The position numbers were made by a program, and so were the translations under genes. Of a DNA stretch of 64,000 nucleotides, positions 19,867-30,470 are shown piece by piece; positions within the stretch are counted from its first letter, which is position 1; the number at the start of each line of letters is the position of its first letter. The notes below the pieces were generated by a model. The model saw nothing but the letters and a program-made list of their open reading frames with translations. It did not search any database and was not told the origin of the DNA. This DNA comes from Perkinsela sp. pyNocScin1 (lineage: Eukaryota; Euglenozoa; Kinetoplastea; Prokinetoplastida; Perkinselidae): positions 124,001 through 188,000 of the forward strand of contig CAXHTR010000004.1 in the NCBI GenBank assembly GCA_964019655.1, written 5' to 3'.

Positions 19867-20637
19867 ATGAAAAAGTCTCTGATGCCCTTTTTCGGGCGTA
19901 AAGTAACCGCCGGAAATCCAAAGAAATTCAACCCCAAGATCGGCTGCCTTCACATCACTCGAGCCTCATTAGCAACGCGCGGCTCGAACAATGTCAAAGT
20001 CTTTGTTGCTATCGGCGGTAAGTCATTAACCATCGGTACACTTTTCCCATGGAACAACATCTACGATATTTACTTGGACATATACTTTATTCCCAACAGA
20101 GAGGTGGAGATCTCTATCGAAGGCGACACAAATGCCGAGGTTCACATCATGGGATACTATGAGCTCGAAGAAGTCGATGATGCGCTCCACGATGACTCTG
20201 CGCTCCGCAACGAACAACACGAAGAACAGATATCATCTACAGTAGAAAATCTGGAGTGTTTGAACTGCTTTTTTGGTGTAGAAGTGACCGTTGGCAGGTC
20301 ACAGAAAGTCAACCTTGATATGCGATCTCTACTTATAACTCAAGCCGCACTTGCAACGCCCACCTCGAACAAGGTCGCTCTTTCAGCAACAATCGACGGC
20401 AAGTTATTAGCCATCGGTGCACTTTCCTCATCGCATGGCGTGTACCACATGCCACTCGACACGCGCTTCAAGCCCAATAGCGAGTTAGACTTCTTTGTTG
20501 AAGGCGAAGATAACGCCAAGGTTCACATCATGGGATACGATGAAGTAGATGAAGACCAGTCCGACGATGCTGAGAATGGCGAGGAGAGTACTGGCAAAAA
20601 AGGTTTATGGGGAAGGCTCATATCTTTCTGGAAGTAG
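19867..20637 (+). CDS. Tandem nucleoplasmin-like (HD2/NPL-type) protein
   Basis: A 256-aa protein with two copies of a domain matching the nucleoplasmin-like fold found in plant HD2 proteins and FKBP-type histone chaperones. Copy 1 (about residues 8-98) reads FFGRKVTAGNPKKF, LHITRASLAT, LTIGTLFPWN, VHIMGYYE. Copy 2 (about 136-226) reads FFGVEVTVGRSQKV, LLITQAALAT, LAIGALSS, VHIMGYDE. Acidic stretches follow each (EEVDDALHDD, DEDQSDDAENGEE), then a short basic/aromatic end. The family acts as nuclear or nucleolar histone chaperones binding basic proteins; that role here is inferred. It is the only likely intracellular housekeeping-type gene in the plus block. Confidence 0.8.
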   Translation: MKKSLMPFFGRKVTAGNPKKFNPKIGCLHITRASLATRGSNNVKVFVAIGGKSLTIGTLFPWNNIYDIYLDIYFIPNREVEISIEGDTNAEVHIMGYYELEEVDDALHDDSALRNEQHEEQISSTVENLECLNCFFGVEVTVGRSQKVNLDMRSLLITQAALATPTSNKVALSATIDGKLLAIGALSSSHGVYHMPLDTRFKPNSELDFFVEGEDNAKVHIMGYDEVDEDQSDDAENGEESTGKKGLWGRLISFWK

Positions 20638-21368
20638 GTCAAGCAAATTAATGAGGTGAGCGTATGCAAACCATAATAGCATCATCTTCATATAACTATA
20701 AAATCACTCACATAGGTACAAAAATATCTCTAGCTCATACTTGATCATACTCATTTTCAAGCAATAATCGCAAATATAAGATCCGTTCGTTGATACAGCA
20801 GTTGATGCTTCACTTTGCTCGTCTCAGCTTTGTACATCTCGATTTTGTTCTCAAGTAAAATGCCTCCAGAAGATTAGCTTCGGAAATATCAAGCCGTAGA
20901 TTGACAATTAAGTTCTCTGCTCGCTATGGCTGCAAATTTTAGTGTGCTTCTGTCCTCACCGTCCATGCAATTCAGCCAAGCTTTTGCATCTACGTCACTC
21001 GAAGTAGTCACTTTCGGACAGTCAAACATAGCTGCATAAAGATTTTTGTACTATGCCAACTCTACCTTAAAGTCGGCTGCCATGATCAGAAGGCTTTTGA
21101 GCGTTTCTTTGTATCGGAAAGGAGTTGATGAGTCGTGTATTACAAGTGAGATCGATGGCACATGATTGCTGTTTAGTTGGACTGCACGTCAAGATAAGGC
21201 TACGATTTTTTCAAAAGGTTTCAGTCTGGCTGTATTCCGTAAAGAAAATCAACAGGAGTTGGCAGGGATTTAGCCAGTCACGCTGTGGTTCTTATGTATC
21301 GTTTCCAATTACTTTCTCACTATCAAGCAGATATCTGTTTTTTCTTCGAATTTGACGAAAATGGTTAG
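20638..21368. other. Spacer, nothing recognised
   Basis: No gene is supported. A pyrimidine tract (tctgttttttcttcg, about 21335-21350) and a TAG immediately precede the next ATG at 21369, a plausible splice acceptor. Confidence 0.3.
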
Positions 21369-22715
21369 ATGCCCATATTCGAGTATTGTATCCGTGCGTT
21401 GCGCTTTTGTTTTGTATCACTTCATCCAATGCCTATGCATCTACGCTCTTCAGTAAAAACCGATAAGCAAACAAAGTTCGACGCGAAAGAATCGTACATT
21501 GAAAAGATCTCAGAGATGAACGAAACCGAGTTGCTTCGTAGTCACCGCGCACAGCCATCGCTCGTCGAGGGTCTTCTCTTAGCCAGGGAGGTCAACCACA
21601 AGTTCGCAAAGCCCTCCAGCACCCCCTCGATGGACCTGATCCTCGGACTTACAAAGTTCGAGCAGAAAACAAAATGGCTTTTCCCATGGGGCGCCGAAAT
21701 GCTTAATCCAGCTCATCGACCCCCCAGCAGTAATCCACCGCTTGTGTTTTTTGGCAGACGTGCGAGTGCGTTTGTCGACAAAGCTGAATTTCTGCAGAAA
21801 GATACGATCACTGCACTTTTGAGCGACTCGAAGCAGCAGTGGGATGCAGTCCTCCTGTGGTCCTACGAGCCCTCCCACTTTGCACTTCTGCACCTCCACC
21901 CGTGCGAGGAACTCGTACTGGATTTTTGCTCGGCTGTTATATCTCTAGAAGACATGGAAAATATCGCGAAGTGCACGAATCTACGCAATTTAAAGATCGG
22001 TGACAACTTTGTTGCTCCCAGCTCAGTGAAAGCCATCGAGAGCTTGCCATGCCTGCAGACTTTTACGCGTTTCTCAATAACACCTCTATACAAGTTTCTG
22101 GGTACGAATGGCATAACATGGCTCACAGACGCCGAAAGGCATATTTTTTTCAAATCTGAAATCTTCACGACCTTTGCTTCGCTCATCGATGCTCGCAGCG
22201 AAAGCCTTTCTCACGTTGATCTGGATTGTGCGCTGCCCATGAGTATCGCCCACGCACTCAGTCGGTGCACGAGCCTACGCAGCATCTCTTTCTCTGACTG
22301 CCATGCAATGAACGACGAAAGTTTACGCACAGTTTTTTCAAGTCCAACTGTGCAAAAGTCAGTGCAGTCGATCCGCATCATATCCTCGGTGCCCATCGAT
22401 GCAATCACATTCGCAATCATCGCCAGATGCAAAAACTTGCGGTGGATCAACCTCGCGTGCACAGGTGCTCGTTCCTACACTCTCAGCACGCTTATCCGAT
22501 CGAATGCTCAGCATCTTTGCTCTCTGATCCTCCGTGGCTGTGAGTCTGTCGATGACTCCATTCTCGAGGCTATGGCACACTGCAGATGTCTTCGCAATGT
22601 TGAGCTTAATTTGACTGATGTGTCGTGGAAGGCTGTGAAAGCGTACATAAGGGCGAAGCGACCGAACTGGGAAGTGATAGCGCACGACACGGGTCTGGCG
22701 AGCATCGAGGATTGA
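21369..22715 (+). CDS. Family B LRR protein (RNI/AMN1-like)
   Basis: A 448-aa protein. An ATG at 21429 is an alternative start. It has no clear signal peptide. The conserved N-terminal block reads LLRSHRAQPSLVEGLLLARE, then PSMDLILGLTKFEQKTKWLF and PWGAEMLNPAHRPPS. A helical middle with HLHPCEELVLDF follows, then irregular 25-28-residue LRRs typical of RNI/AMN1 or F-box partner proteins: LSRCTSLRSISFSDC, IARCKNLRWINLACTG, MAHCRCLRNVELNLTDVS. It ends AKRPNWEVIAHD. Paralogues lie at 37.7-39.0 and 62.7-63.8 kb. Probably intracellular; an F-box-like N-terminus cannot be confirmed by eye. Confidence 0.82.
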   Translation: MPIFEYCIRALRFCFVSLHPMPMHLRSSVKTDKQTKFDAKESYIEKISEMNETELLRSHRAQPSLVEGLLLAREVNHKFAKPSSTPSMDLILGLTKFEQKTKWLFPWGAEMLNPAHRPPSSNPPLVFFGRRASAFVDKAEFLQKDTITALLSDSKQQWDAVLLWSYEPSHFALLHLHPCEELVLDFCSAVISLEDMENIAKCTNLRNLKIGDNFVAPSSVKAIESLPCLQTFTRFSITPLYKFLGTNGITWLTDAERHIFFKSEIFTTFASLIDARSESLSHVDLDCALPMSIAHALSRCTSLRSISFSDCHAMNDESLRTVFSSPTVQKSVQSIRIISSVPIDAITFAIIARCKNLRWINLACTGARSYTLSTLIRSNAQHLCSLILRGCESVDDSILEAMAHCRCLRNVELNLTDVSWKAVKAYIRAKRPNWEVIAHDTGLASIED

Positions 22716-23633
22716 GCGCTTCATGAGGACCTGAAGGAACCAATTATGCCAAAAATATTGCTATTTTGAATTATTTGTAATGCCCATCTTGCACTAATGA
22801 GGGATCTGTTTAGGGAATCGGGGATGTGGTAAGTTAAAAATACTGTAACAGTGTACGTTCTTAGATCATTACGAATGAACTTCAGAGAAACAGAGAGAGC
22901 AAGGATAATTAACCTATGTTTGAAGAGGGAAACGAAGATTTCTAGACTGGAGACACTTTGACCGGAGTATAGCATTACATCCATCGCTCTTATCATCTCT
23001 ATAGCAGCCATCGATGTATTGACGAACCTTGGCTGAATCTCGCTCTGTTCATCATAACCGTCTTTCGCCTGTGCAGGAGCACAAAATTTCAACAAAGCTT
23101 GCCTCACGAGCATTCAGCTCATCGGCATCAAATTTGATTTCCCCTGAAGCCTCGAAAATACGCTCAAAATTCTTCTTCCCCCAATTTCTAGAGATTTCCT
23201 TGAGATTCAGAAGTTACTTAGAACTAAAGAGCGAAAGAAATCAGTTCAGTAAAAGCCCGTCACATTGTTTGCATTTAACTTTCACTATTCTTTGCCTATG
23301 ATTCCACCCGTCCGCTTCATCTTGACTTTCTTGGGTAGAGATGAGTCTTTGCTTTTTGAAAAGCGAAACTTGAGCACTCTGTTCATGCGCCGCTTCATTT
23401 GCCTCGAATTCGAGTATGACCCATCTCTTTTCGACTACTGTGCGCTCTCGGATGTCTCATGTGCTTCTGGCGAGCGACCAAAAGAGAACGCCACATTCCC
23501 TAGTTTAATTTTTGACGACAATGGCAAAAAACCCTTGCGTTCAGAAGTGCTGTATGAGGTAGCTGGACTATGTCCGTATATTAGCTCTTTATATGATTCA
23601 TTCGTATATTTTTCTCGTTTTTATCAATTTCCC
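22716..23633. other. Spacer with an open frame upstream of the next LRR gene
   Basis: The frame of the next LRR gene is open back to 23265, but this 5' part (with YDPSLFDYCALSDVSC at about 23415-23460) looks like a decayed cap fused by chance. The genuine leader starts at 23634. A pyrimidine tract (tatttttctcgtttttatc) sits directly upstream of it. Confidence 0.4.
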
Positions 23634-24506
23634 ATGCCCCTTCCACTTCGCCTTGTTCTGCTGTTTCCTGCTGACCCGCCCCTTGGCCGCCTCGACTACG
23701 ACGCACTCCCCGACCAAGCCCTGATGGAAGTACTTTTTGAAGGAATGGTCGACAAGTTCAAAAATCGCGTCACAGACAAGGACGGGGACTTTCAAGATGT
23801 TTCCCGATGGAAAAACGTCAAATGCGAAGACGAGCGCGTGACGCAAGTTCAATGTGTCAGCTGCCCTTTCAGCGACGAACCATTTCCATTCAAAGCAATA
23901 CCACCCCTTGTGACACGCTTCGTTATGAAAAGTTGCAATCTACACGGAACGCTCGATCCCTTGCATTTGCCGGAAAGCCTTACATTTTTGCAATTGGGTT
24001 CGAACAATCTGCATGGAACAATAAACTTTGGATCATTTCCGCAAAACCTTCAAGAAATATCGCTTTTTTGGAATCGCTTCAGCGGCAGCTGTATGCTCGG
24101 TGCTTTGCCTGATTCGGTGGTGATCTTCGACGCTTCGAGTAATGAATTCAGCGGCGAGATATCCCTCAACGATTTACCACCTGCTATGGAGGAGCTTCGC
24201 GTGCATCAAAATCTTCTCTCTGGGACAATGCATATCAAAGCCCTTCCGAGCACCATGCGACTGCTCAACTTAAGCCTGAACGATTTCTCGGGGGATTTTC
24301 GGCTCATGGTTCCGCCGCAGTCGCTCGAAGAGATTTGCATCGTCAAAACCAAGCTCAGTGCGACCGCTGTGCTGTTGAAGGAAAGTGGTGAAATGCCCTT
24401 TGATATCTACCACGATGGACTCACAGCTGTGGTCGATGAAAATGGCGACAAGCACCCGTGGGAGGGACAAATTGTGGGGGGAAGTGAATCTGCGGAAGAA
24501 GAATAA
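23634..24506 (+). CDS. LRR protein, type I
   Basis: A 290-aa protein. I start at ATG 23634 because MPLPLRLVLLFPADPPLGRLD is a standard leader and cap, directly after a pyrimidine tract; the frame remains open upstream to 23265 without family features apart from one decayed cap. Then come ALPDQALMEVLFEGM, VSRWKNVKCEDERVTQV (first Cys replaced by Ser), FPFKAIPPLVTRF, about seven LRRs, and the tail ESGEMPFDIYHDGLTAVVDE, HPWEGQI. Most like the genes at 9.0 and 61.4 kb. Confidence 0.86.
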   Translation: MPLPLRLVLLFPADPPLGRLDYDALPDQALMEVLFEGMVDKFKNRVTDKDGDFQDVSRWKNVKCEDERVTQVQCVSCPFSDEPFPFKAIPPLVTRFVMKSCNLHGTLDPLHLPESLTFLQLGSNNLHGTINFGSFPQNLQEISLFWNRFSGSCMLGALPDSVVIFDASSNEFSGEISLNDLPPAMEELRVHQNLLSGTMHIKALPSTMRLLNLSLNDFSGDFRLMVPPQSLEEICIVKTKLSATAVLLKESGEMPFDIYHDGLTAVVDENGDKHPWEGQIVGGSESAEEE

Positions 24507-25061
24507 AGCTGATGCCAGCGTATGTCATGCTGATCTCATATCATCAAAAAATTTTCAATACGAGTTAATATACGCGTGAAGAGCATCTTTCTTGTCACCG
24601 AACTGTCGATTCCACCAGCACGCACATATTCTACTTCAAATTTCAAGTCTTATGAAACACCACACTACCATAGAAATTTCTTTCGAGAAAACAGCCACAA
24701 GGCACCCAGTAGATACGCTTCTTGAGCGTTGGGCATTATGAAGGGGAGGCGTCAAGGGTTGGGGATTATATAAGGGAAGGCGTCGAGTGCAACGCATATG
24801 GCAACTTGACATGTGTCTCGTGGCATCTGCTGACATTGCATGCATAGACGAGGTGAATGAATAGCCGAGATGCTCAATATCAATATATGAAGCTTAAAGA
24901 GCAACATTATTGGCATTCAATGCTTCGAAATCTCGATAGTTTCCAGATTCATTGCGCCCAGCCTGCGCTAGAGGTTCCACTGGAGTGGAAATCTATTCTC
25001 CCCAACCTATCCTTGGAATCGAAGCTTCCTCTTTGTACTTTCAAACATCATAATCCCAAAA
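24507..25061. other. Spacer with an imperfect 30-bp tandem repeat
   Basis: gttgggcattatgaaggggaggcgtcaag and gttggggattatataagggaaggcgtcgag lie head to tail at about 24727-24787. The rest is AT-rich without a supported gene. Confidence 0.5.
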
Positions 25062-26273
25062 ATGCTTTTCATCTCAGCTGCAGACTCTCTCATTGGCGGC
25101 GTCGACCGCATGACCTTCTCCCAGCAGGCCCTCCTCGAGATCCTCGTCAGTGACTTCGAAAACTACGACCTGATCCAGTGCAAAAACGCCGACGGAACCT
25201 TCAAAGACACCGAGCACTGGGCGCACACGCAAGTCGAAGACAGCGGCGATATCACGGAAATCAACTGGGGCATCGAGGAGAGCGGCGACTACTCCATGCG
25301 CGGCTCCATCAACCTGCACTTCCTCCCGTCCAACCTCACGGCGTTCTCCATCGGCAACAACGGCATCAGCGGCACATTCAACGCGGCGGACCTCCCAGGG
25401 GACCTCGACTTCCTCGACCTCGGCGGCAACGAATTCACGGGAGAAGTCAAAGCAGAAGAGCTCCCGCGAAATATGACGGAGATCTATCTCGAGCACAATC
25501 AGCTCGAGGGGACGCTCGACACCTCTCAGTTACCCCAGAAGCTGACGTCGATGAGCGTCTCGCACAACAAAATGCACGGAAAGCTCAATTTTCTGCTTTT
25601 GCCCAAAACGTTGAAATGCCTCGAGTGCGAGGCCAACGATTTCAGTGGGGAAGTCGTCTGGGGCGACATGCCGGCGCTGAAATTTCTGAACATCCGCGAA
25701 AATAATTTCTTTGGGGATTTTCTCAAAAATGTTCCCAACCTCAATTTTCTATATGCCGACACGAACAAATTCGACTGCACCATCGACGCCTCCAAAATTC
25801 CGCCGGCGGCCAAGACGTGCTCCATCGCCGAGAACCAGATGGTCGGGCCTTTTGATTTTACAGCGCTGCCGCGCGGCCTCGAGTCGGTGTCGCTCGATGA
25901 AAACGGATTCTGCGGGAGTGCAGACCTCACGAAGCTGCCACCGCAGATCAACTTTGTCTCCCTCGAAAACAACAAATTTTCGGGGACTGTGGACCTGCGC
26001 AGCCTGCCGATATCCGTAAAACTGCTGTACATCAACGGCAACGCCTTCGAGGGGACGATCGACTTCGACCACTTCCCCATTCTCTTGAAAAAGTTCAACG
26101 CCAAGGGAAACAATTTCTCGGGGAGCGTCGACCTGCGCCGGCTCTCGCACACCATGAAGGTCTTTGACATCTCAGACAACGGCTTTACGGGTGTGTTTGA
26201 CACGACTGTGCTCGTCGGGAAGCCAAAAGAGTTCAACTACGAGGGGAATGCATTTTCGGAGGTATTGGAGTGA
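25062..26273 (+). CDS. LRR protein, type II, long
   Basis: A 403-aa protein. MLFISAADSLIGGVDRMTFS is a very short leader followed by the cap. QQALLEILVSDFENYDLIQC, EHWAHTQVEDSGDITEINWG and SINLHFLPSNLTAF mark type II; there is no CxW-C pair. About 14 LRRs follow with strong NEFTG, NQLEG, NDFSG and NKFSG cores. The last repeats run to the C-terminus (GNAFSEVLE), so no HPWEE tail is present. GC-rich with strong C-ending codons. It heads a run of three tandem type II genes (25.1, 26.9 and 28.4 kb), probably from local duplication. Confidence 0.87.
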   Translation: MLFISAADSLIGGVDRMTFSQQALLEILVSDFENYDLIQCKNADGTFKDTEHWAHTQVEDSGDITEINWGIEESGDYSMRGSINLHFLPSNLTAFSIGNNGISGTFNAADLPGDLDFLDLGGNEFTGEVKAEELPRNMTEIYLEHNQLEGTLDTSQLPQKLTSMSVSHNKMHGKLNFLLLPKTLKCLECEANDFSGEVVWGDMPALKFLNIRENNFFGDFLKNVPNLNFLYADTNKFDCTIDASKIPPAAKTCSIAENQMVGPFDFTALPRGLESVSLDENGFCGSADLTKLPPQINFVSLENNKFSGTVDLRSLPISVKLLYINGNAFEGTIDFDHFPILLKKFNAKGNNFSGSVDLRRLSHTMKVFDISDNGFTGVFDTTVLVGKPKEFNYEGNAFSEVLE

Positions 26274-26928
26274 GAGGGTGAAGAGTAGGATTAATTGAGA
26301 AATGTTACGATTGTATAGAAATGATAGAGTGAAGTGATAGATTGTGCAAACTGAATTGAAAAATTGGATTACGAAAGATCGAAGTAAAAGCTGATATTTT
26401 TAAATTTCTTATGTTTAGGCTGGGGATTATGAGAGATCAGGTCGTTGTCTTCCTCAAGCACATCCTTTCACGAAAATCTGAGATCACTATCACTTTGCGA
26501 AGTTCACAAGTGCAAAGCTAGACAAGCCGACACCAGTATCCTTCGAGGGAAGGTTTTCAAGGTCATGTTGACAAGCAGATTTTATTTTGCCTGCAGGTTG
26601 ATCCCAACGTGAGAACTGGAATCCATGAAATTTCTAAATGCTTTATTCCAAATGACCTCAGAAGTCATGGAATACCTTTCGATTACTTTCGAAGATTGCT
26701 CATAATACATCCTGGCGGCACATGATGTTCTGTGCACAATTTGAGATCGAATACATGAACGTCTTTCATGATGCATAAAATGCGAGATAAGTTCTTTCCG
26801 ATGTTCTCATTATTTTTCCCGATTAAAGCTTTTACTGTCTTGTAGTCAAGATTTTATACTGTGCTGAAACCTAGAGAGGAAGGTTTCTCATATATATCTA
26901 AAATTCAGCAAATTTAAATTTGATTAAT
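26274..26928. other. Spacer, nothing recognised
   Basis: AT-rich. No motif, repeat or RNA gene was identified. Confidence 0.25.
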
Positions 26929-27750
26929 ATGCACCAACTGCACCTCATCACAGCTTCCGCTGCCGACACCTGCAGTCCCCTTCACCACATCGATCGGAGC
27001 ACATTTGGTGGCCAAACACGCATGGAGCTCCTCGTCGCAGGCTTACATGACAGTGCGGCCTTCAAAGACAAAGATGGGGAGTTTAAGGACACCGAGGAGT
27101 GGCCAGGCGTCCACACGCAGTTCGGCGAGTACATCAAGCGCATCGACTGGGCGTACGACGAGTACCCGGGGCTGTTTGGTGGAGATGAAATAGAAAACAT
27201 TCTTGAGCCGGGTGGTTCCATCGACATCCAGTGGCTGCCCGAGCGTCTGACACACTTCGAAATCGGTGAGCTGCGCCTCGAGGGAACGTGTGACACTTTT
27301 TTGCTCCCGCGAGGGATCGAAGTCCTTGGCCTTTCACACAACCAGCTTTCCGGCGATTTCAACGTCAAAGGGCTCCCATCTTCTATTGTCGACCTCAACA
27401 TTGCCGGCAACAATTTTACGGGGCCTTTTGACCTCAAAAATTACCCACCGAAGCTCGCCGAGTGCAAGATTACGGGAAATTCATTCGCTGGGGGTCTTGA
27501 CATCCCACATCTACCAAACTGTGTGCGTAATTTTCAAGCCAATGGGAACAATTTTTCCGGCAGTGTTGACCTGCGTGTCCTGCCGTCCGAGCTTGTGTTT
27601 CTAGACATTTCGAGGATCAAGTTCGACAACAACCGATTCGTCGTGGCGGAAAGGCCCAATGCAGATGCATTCATTCGCATAGGCCGGCGGCGCGGCATCG
27701 CTTGTGTGCATCCGGACGGGGGGCCTGTATCAGAGTTTTTCGTCGCGTAG
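26929..27750 (+). CDS. LRR protein, type II
   Basis: A 273-aa protein. I use ATG 26929 (MHQLHLITASAADTCSPLHH). The cap reads IDRSTFGGQTRMELLVAGLH, then FKDTEEWPGVHTQFGEYIKR without a Cys pair. GGSIDIQWLPERLTHFEIGE opens about six LRRs (NQLSG, NNFTG, NSFAG, NNFSG). The last 50 residues (RIKFDNNRFVVAERPNADAF and a basic GRRRG) diverge and resemble the C-terminus of the gene at 6.9 kb. Second of the three tandem type II genes. Confidence 0.84.
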   Translation: MHQLHLITASAADTCSPLHHIDRSTFGGQTRMELLVAGLHDSAAFKDKDGEFKDTEEWPGVHTQFGEYIKRIDWAYDEYPGLFGGDEIENILEPGGSIDIQWLPERLTHFEIGELRLEGTCDTFLLPRGIEVLGLSHNQLSGDFNVKGLPSSIVDLNIAGNNFTGPFDLKNYPPKLAECKITGNSFAGGLDIPHLPNCVRNFQANGNNFSGSVDLRVLPSELVFLDISRIKFDNNRFVVAERPNADAFIRIGRRRGIACVHPDGGPVSEFFVA

Positions 27751-28442
27751 GTGAGGACAGCAGGTCTGTTCTTTTAAGATAAAGAAGATAGAAGATGTAT
27801 AAGTAAGTGTTTACAGTATCACATCACGCATAGCCGTATAATATACGCGATCAGATGTTCTGGTTATCCTTTTCTACCAATTTGATCGTTTTGTTACCTT
27901 TCATGAGTGATTGACAGTAGCTGAGAAATATTCCGAAGCAATCCAAGCTGGTGGGTGATCAATTCAGATTTTGCTGCAGAACATGTACTCGTAACGAGAG
28001 ATACAAGCATGTGAAAGTTGTTGTACTGGGCGATTTTTTCACTATGGGCTCTCGGGGTCAGCTCTCAGCTTTTGCGGTAAGGCAGTTATAAAACTTTTTT
28101 GACATCTCTCTTCGACTCGGCTGGGTCGACCTATCTGGGCAGGCAAAAATTTCGTTATTTATGATGACTTCATAATGCGAAATGTGCGCATAGAGACGCG
28201 AATGAGACTCTTCAAGCCCCATTTTCGCAGAATTTTTGGGATAAGGTATCTGTGGGATAGGTTTGTGATCTCAGTGCCAGTGCACTTCAAAGATAAAGTT
28301 CCTGTGGTCTTCTGTCATTCCTCTCGTAAATGATCGGCTTATGTGATGTTCGATAAGCTCGGATTTGAATGCTATGTTCACATATTATTGCTTCTTGATG
28401 TTTATTCGGTATCGCTGTTGATTGTTTTCTCGATTTTAACTC
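27751..28442. other. Spacer with one GGGGTCAG word
   Basis: ggggtcag occurs at 28054-28061. A pyrimidine tract (gattgttttctcgatttt) immediately precedes the next ATG. No gene is seen. Confidence 0.25.
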
Positions 28443-29783
28443 ATGAACAACGCATTCCACCTCATCGCAACAGCCGACAGCCACGTTGGCCGCTTCGACA
28501 TTTCTAACTTATCCCAACAAGCACGCATGGAGCTTTTCGTCCAGAGCTTTGCTGATACGACCATATTCAGAGACCGCGACGGCGAGTTCACTGACTGCAC
28601 GAAGTGGAAAGACATCGGCCCTGGCAAGATCGAAGCAAACGCAGATGGTGCAATCACCTGCATCCATGCATTCAACTTCGCAAGCCCCGGGCTGCACTAC
28701 ATTGGTCCATTCCGCACCAACCTTCTCCCAGAAACAGTGAAAGAGGTTTCGCTGTCCTGCCACAGCATGACCGGGACGCTGGACGCAAAAGGGCTGCCAG
28801 CAAGCCTGAAGTTTCTGAGTCTGACGAAAAATGGCCTTCAAGGCTCACTCATCGCAAAAGAGCTACCGCGGGAGCTCGAGATACTCCAACTCACTTCCAA
28901 CGATTTTTCAGGCAGCATTGACTGGGTTGACCTGCCGAGGTTCTTAGAAATGTTCGAGTGCGAGCACAACAAATTTTGCGGCCGCGTTGACTTTGCAGCG
29001 CTACCACCTGCTCTCAGCGAGCTTACCATCGAGGGGAACGCATTTTCAGGCGATATTGTCCTTGACGGGCTGCCGCCAGAGGCACACACGCTGCGGCTGG
29101 CGAACAACGACCTCGAGGGAACTATAGAGATTCAAAATGCATTACCGAATTTGTCCCGATTTGACTTTTCGGGAAACAAAATTTCAGGGGACCTCAAGTT
29201 TCTCGAGTATATGCCAAACCTCGAGCTTCTCGGTGCGGGAGAGACCAAGCTCTCTGGGCCCATCGATTTCTCCAAGATTCCCCGCAAAATGGCTGATATG
29301 ACTGTCGAGTTTAGTGATTTCTCGGGCACGTGCAGTCTTGAGCTCCTCCCGCATACGATGCAGCATCTGTACATCGATGGCAACAATTTACACGGAAATA
29401 TTCGGTTGGACTCCCTTCCGCCTGAGCTCTTTGACCTCCATGTCGGCGAAAATCACTTTCAAGGGGAAGTTACACTTAAATCACTTCCCGATGAGCTCGA
29501 GACCCTGCAGCTTCAGTCCAACAAATTTTCAGGAAGTTTGGACTTGGCACATCTGAACGAGTGCCTCGAGGAACTCGACGCGTCAAAGAACAATTTTTCG
29601 GGCAGTGTGTGCTTTGATGACCTTCCGAGGAGCATGCGGTCTATCGATGTCTCTGGGAATGCTCTAACAGGTCTGATTATCATCGATAACCTTCCGCATA
29701 AACTTTTGAAGCTGAATACGCTTGGAAACGCGATAAGCAAGCGTGTGGCGGACAGGCCAGTGCTGATAGACTCTGATGAATAA
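28443..29783 (+). CDS. LRR protein, type II, long
   Basis: A 446-aa protein. MNNAFHLIATADSHVGRFDI is leader plus cap; NLSQQARMELFVQSFADTTI, CTKWKDIGPGKIEANADGAI follow, with a single remaining cap Cys. About 15 LRRs with cores NDFSG, NKFCG, NAFSG and NNFSG continue to near the end, where LDCL-type tails are replaced by NTLGNAISKRVADRPVL. Architecture matches the gene at 25.1 kb, so the two look like local duplicates with different repeat numbers. Secreted or surface location is inferred from the leader. Confidence 0.86.
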   Translation: MNNAFHLIATADSHVGRFDISNLSQQARMELFVQSFADTTIFRDRDGEFTDCTKWKDIGPGKIEANADGAITCIHAFNFASPGLHYIGPFRTNLLPETVKEVSLSCHSMTGTLDAKGLPASLKFLSLTKNGLQGSLIAKELPRELEILQLTSNDFSGSIDWVDLPRFLEMFECEHNKFCGRVDFAALPPALSELTIEGNAFSGDIVLDGLPPEAHTLRLANNDLEGTIEIQNALPNLSRFDFSGNKISGDLKFLEYMPNLELLGAGETKLSGPIDFSKIPRKMADMTVEFSDFSGTCSLELLPHTMQHLYIDGNNLHGNIRLDSLPPELFDLHVGENHFQGEVTLKSLPDELETLQLQSNKFSGSLDLAHLNECLEELDASKNNFSGSVCFDDLPRSMRSIDVSGNALTGLIIIDNLPHKLLKLNTLGNAISKRVADRPVLIDSDE

Positions 29784-30470
29784 GGTGAAGAGTAGAATCG
29801 CTACAGAGTAAACTGATATTCGAATTTTTAAAGAAAAGTAGAGATATAGTGATGTGAAAATTTCTTGTGCTATTTATGTCTTTCACTTTGTACGCTAGTG
29901 ATTCAGTTGCCAATTTCAACGAACAAATGCATGCGATAACACCAAATATTGAAGGAAAGATGCAAGAGCAGATTCAAAGAGGTGTCGATGAGATCTCTGT
30001 CTTTCGGCATAAGCAAAAGCGTCGCATCCCTGTAGATCCTGTTTTAGAGAGGTCTTGTTGAGCGCCACATTGTCTTCCTTAAGACAGCGCAGGTCTCTTC
30101 TGAAGAGTCAGAATTTTTAATTTAAGTCGTGGCAATGGCTGCGAATGCAAGCGATGGCCTCTTTGGCATTTGAAAATCGCTGTATCGAGCAATAGCATCA
30201 TCGAATGCAATCTTTGACAAACTCTGTATTTGGAGATAAAAATCCATCAGATCATATCACACAGACCGAATTCGCTACATCATGCAAAACAAGCCTGTTT
30301 GATACTCTTTCATTACTTTGAGTCGATATTTTGGGAATGCAATTTTACCACCAAAGGTCAGCAAAATCCATTTCCATTGTAGATGCCTACAAAAAACACG
30401 TGATTGCGTACATAAACTCAAATTTCTACTGTTCCAATTTTGAAGCCACTTTCACGCCTAATTCTATAGA
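29784..30470. other. Spacer with one doubtful small ORF
   Basis: A 61-codon plus ORF from ATG 29876 (MSFTLYASDSVANFNEQMHA, ending VDPVLERSC, stop about 30061) has a leader-like start but no family match; I cannot decide whether it is real. The rest is AT-rich. Confidence 0.2.

Noticed and set aside
21369-22715. F-box assignment for family B
   Set aside because: The irregular LRRs fit F-box partners, but I cannot see a convincing F-box in the N-terminal block.
23265-23633. N-terminal extension of the LRR gene at 23.6 kb
   Set aside because: It lacks family homology except a decayed cap-like string, and a standard leader with a pyrimidine tract starts at 23634.
24757-24775. TATA-like string (gattatataaggg) as a promoter
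   Set aside because: It is part of an imperfect tandem repeat whose other copy lacks the TATA, and it lies about 290 bases from the nearest gene start.
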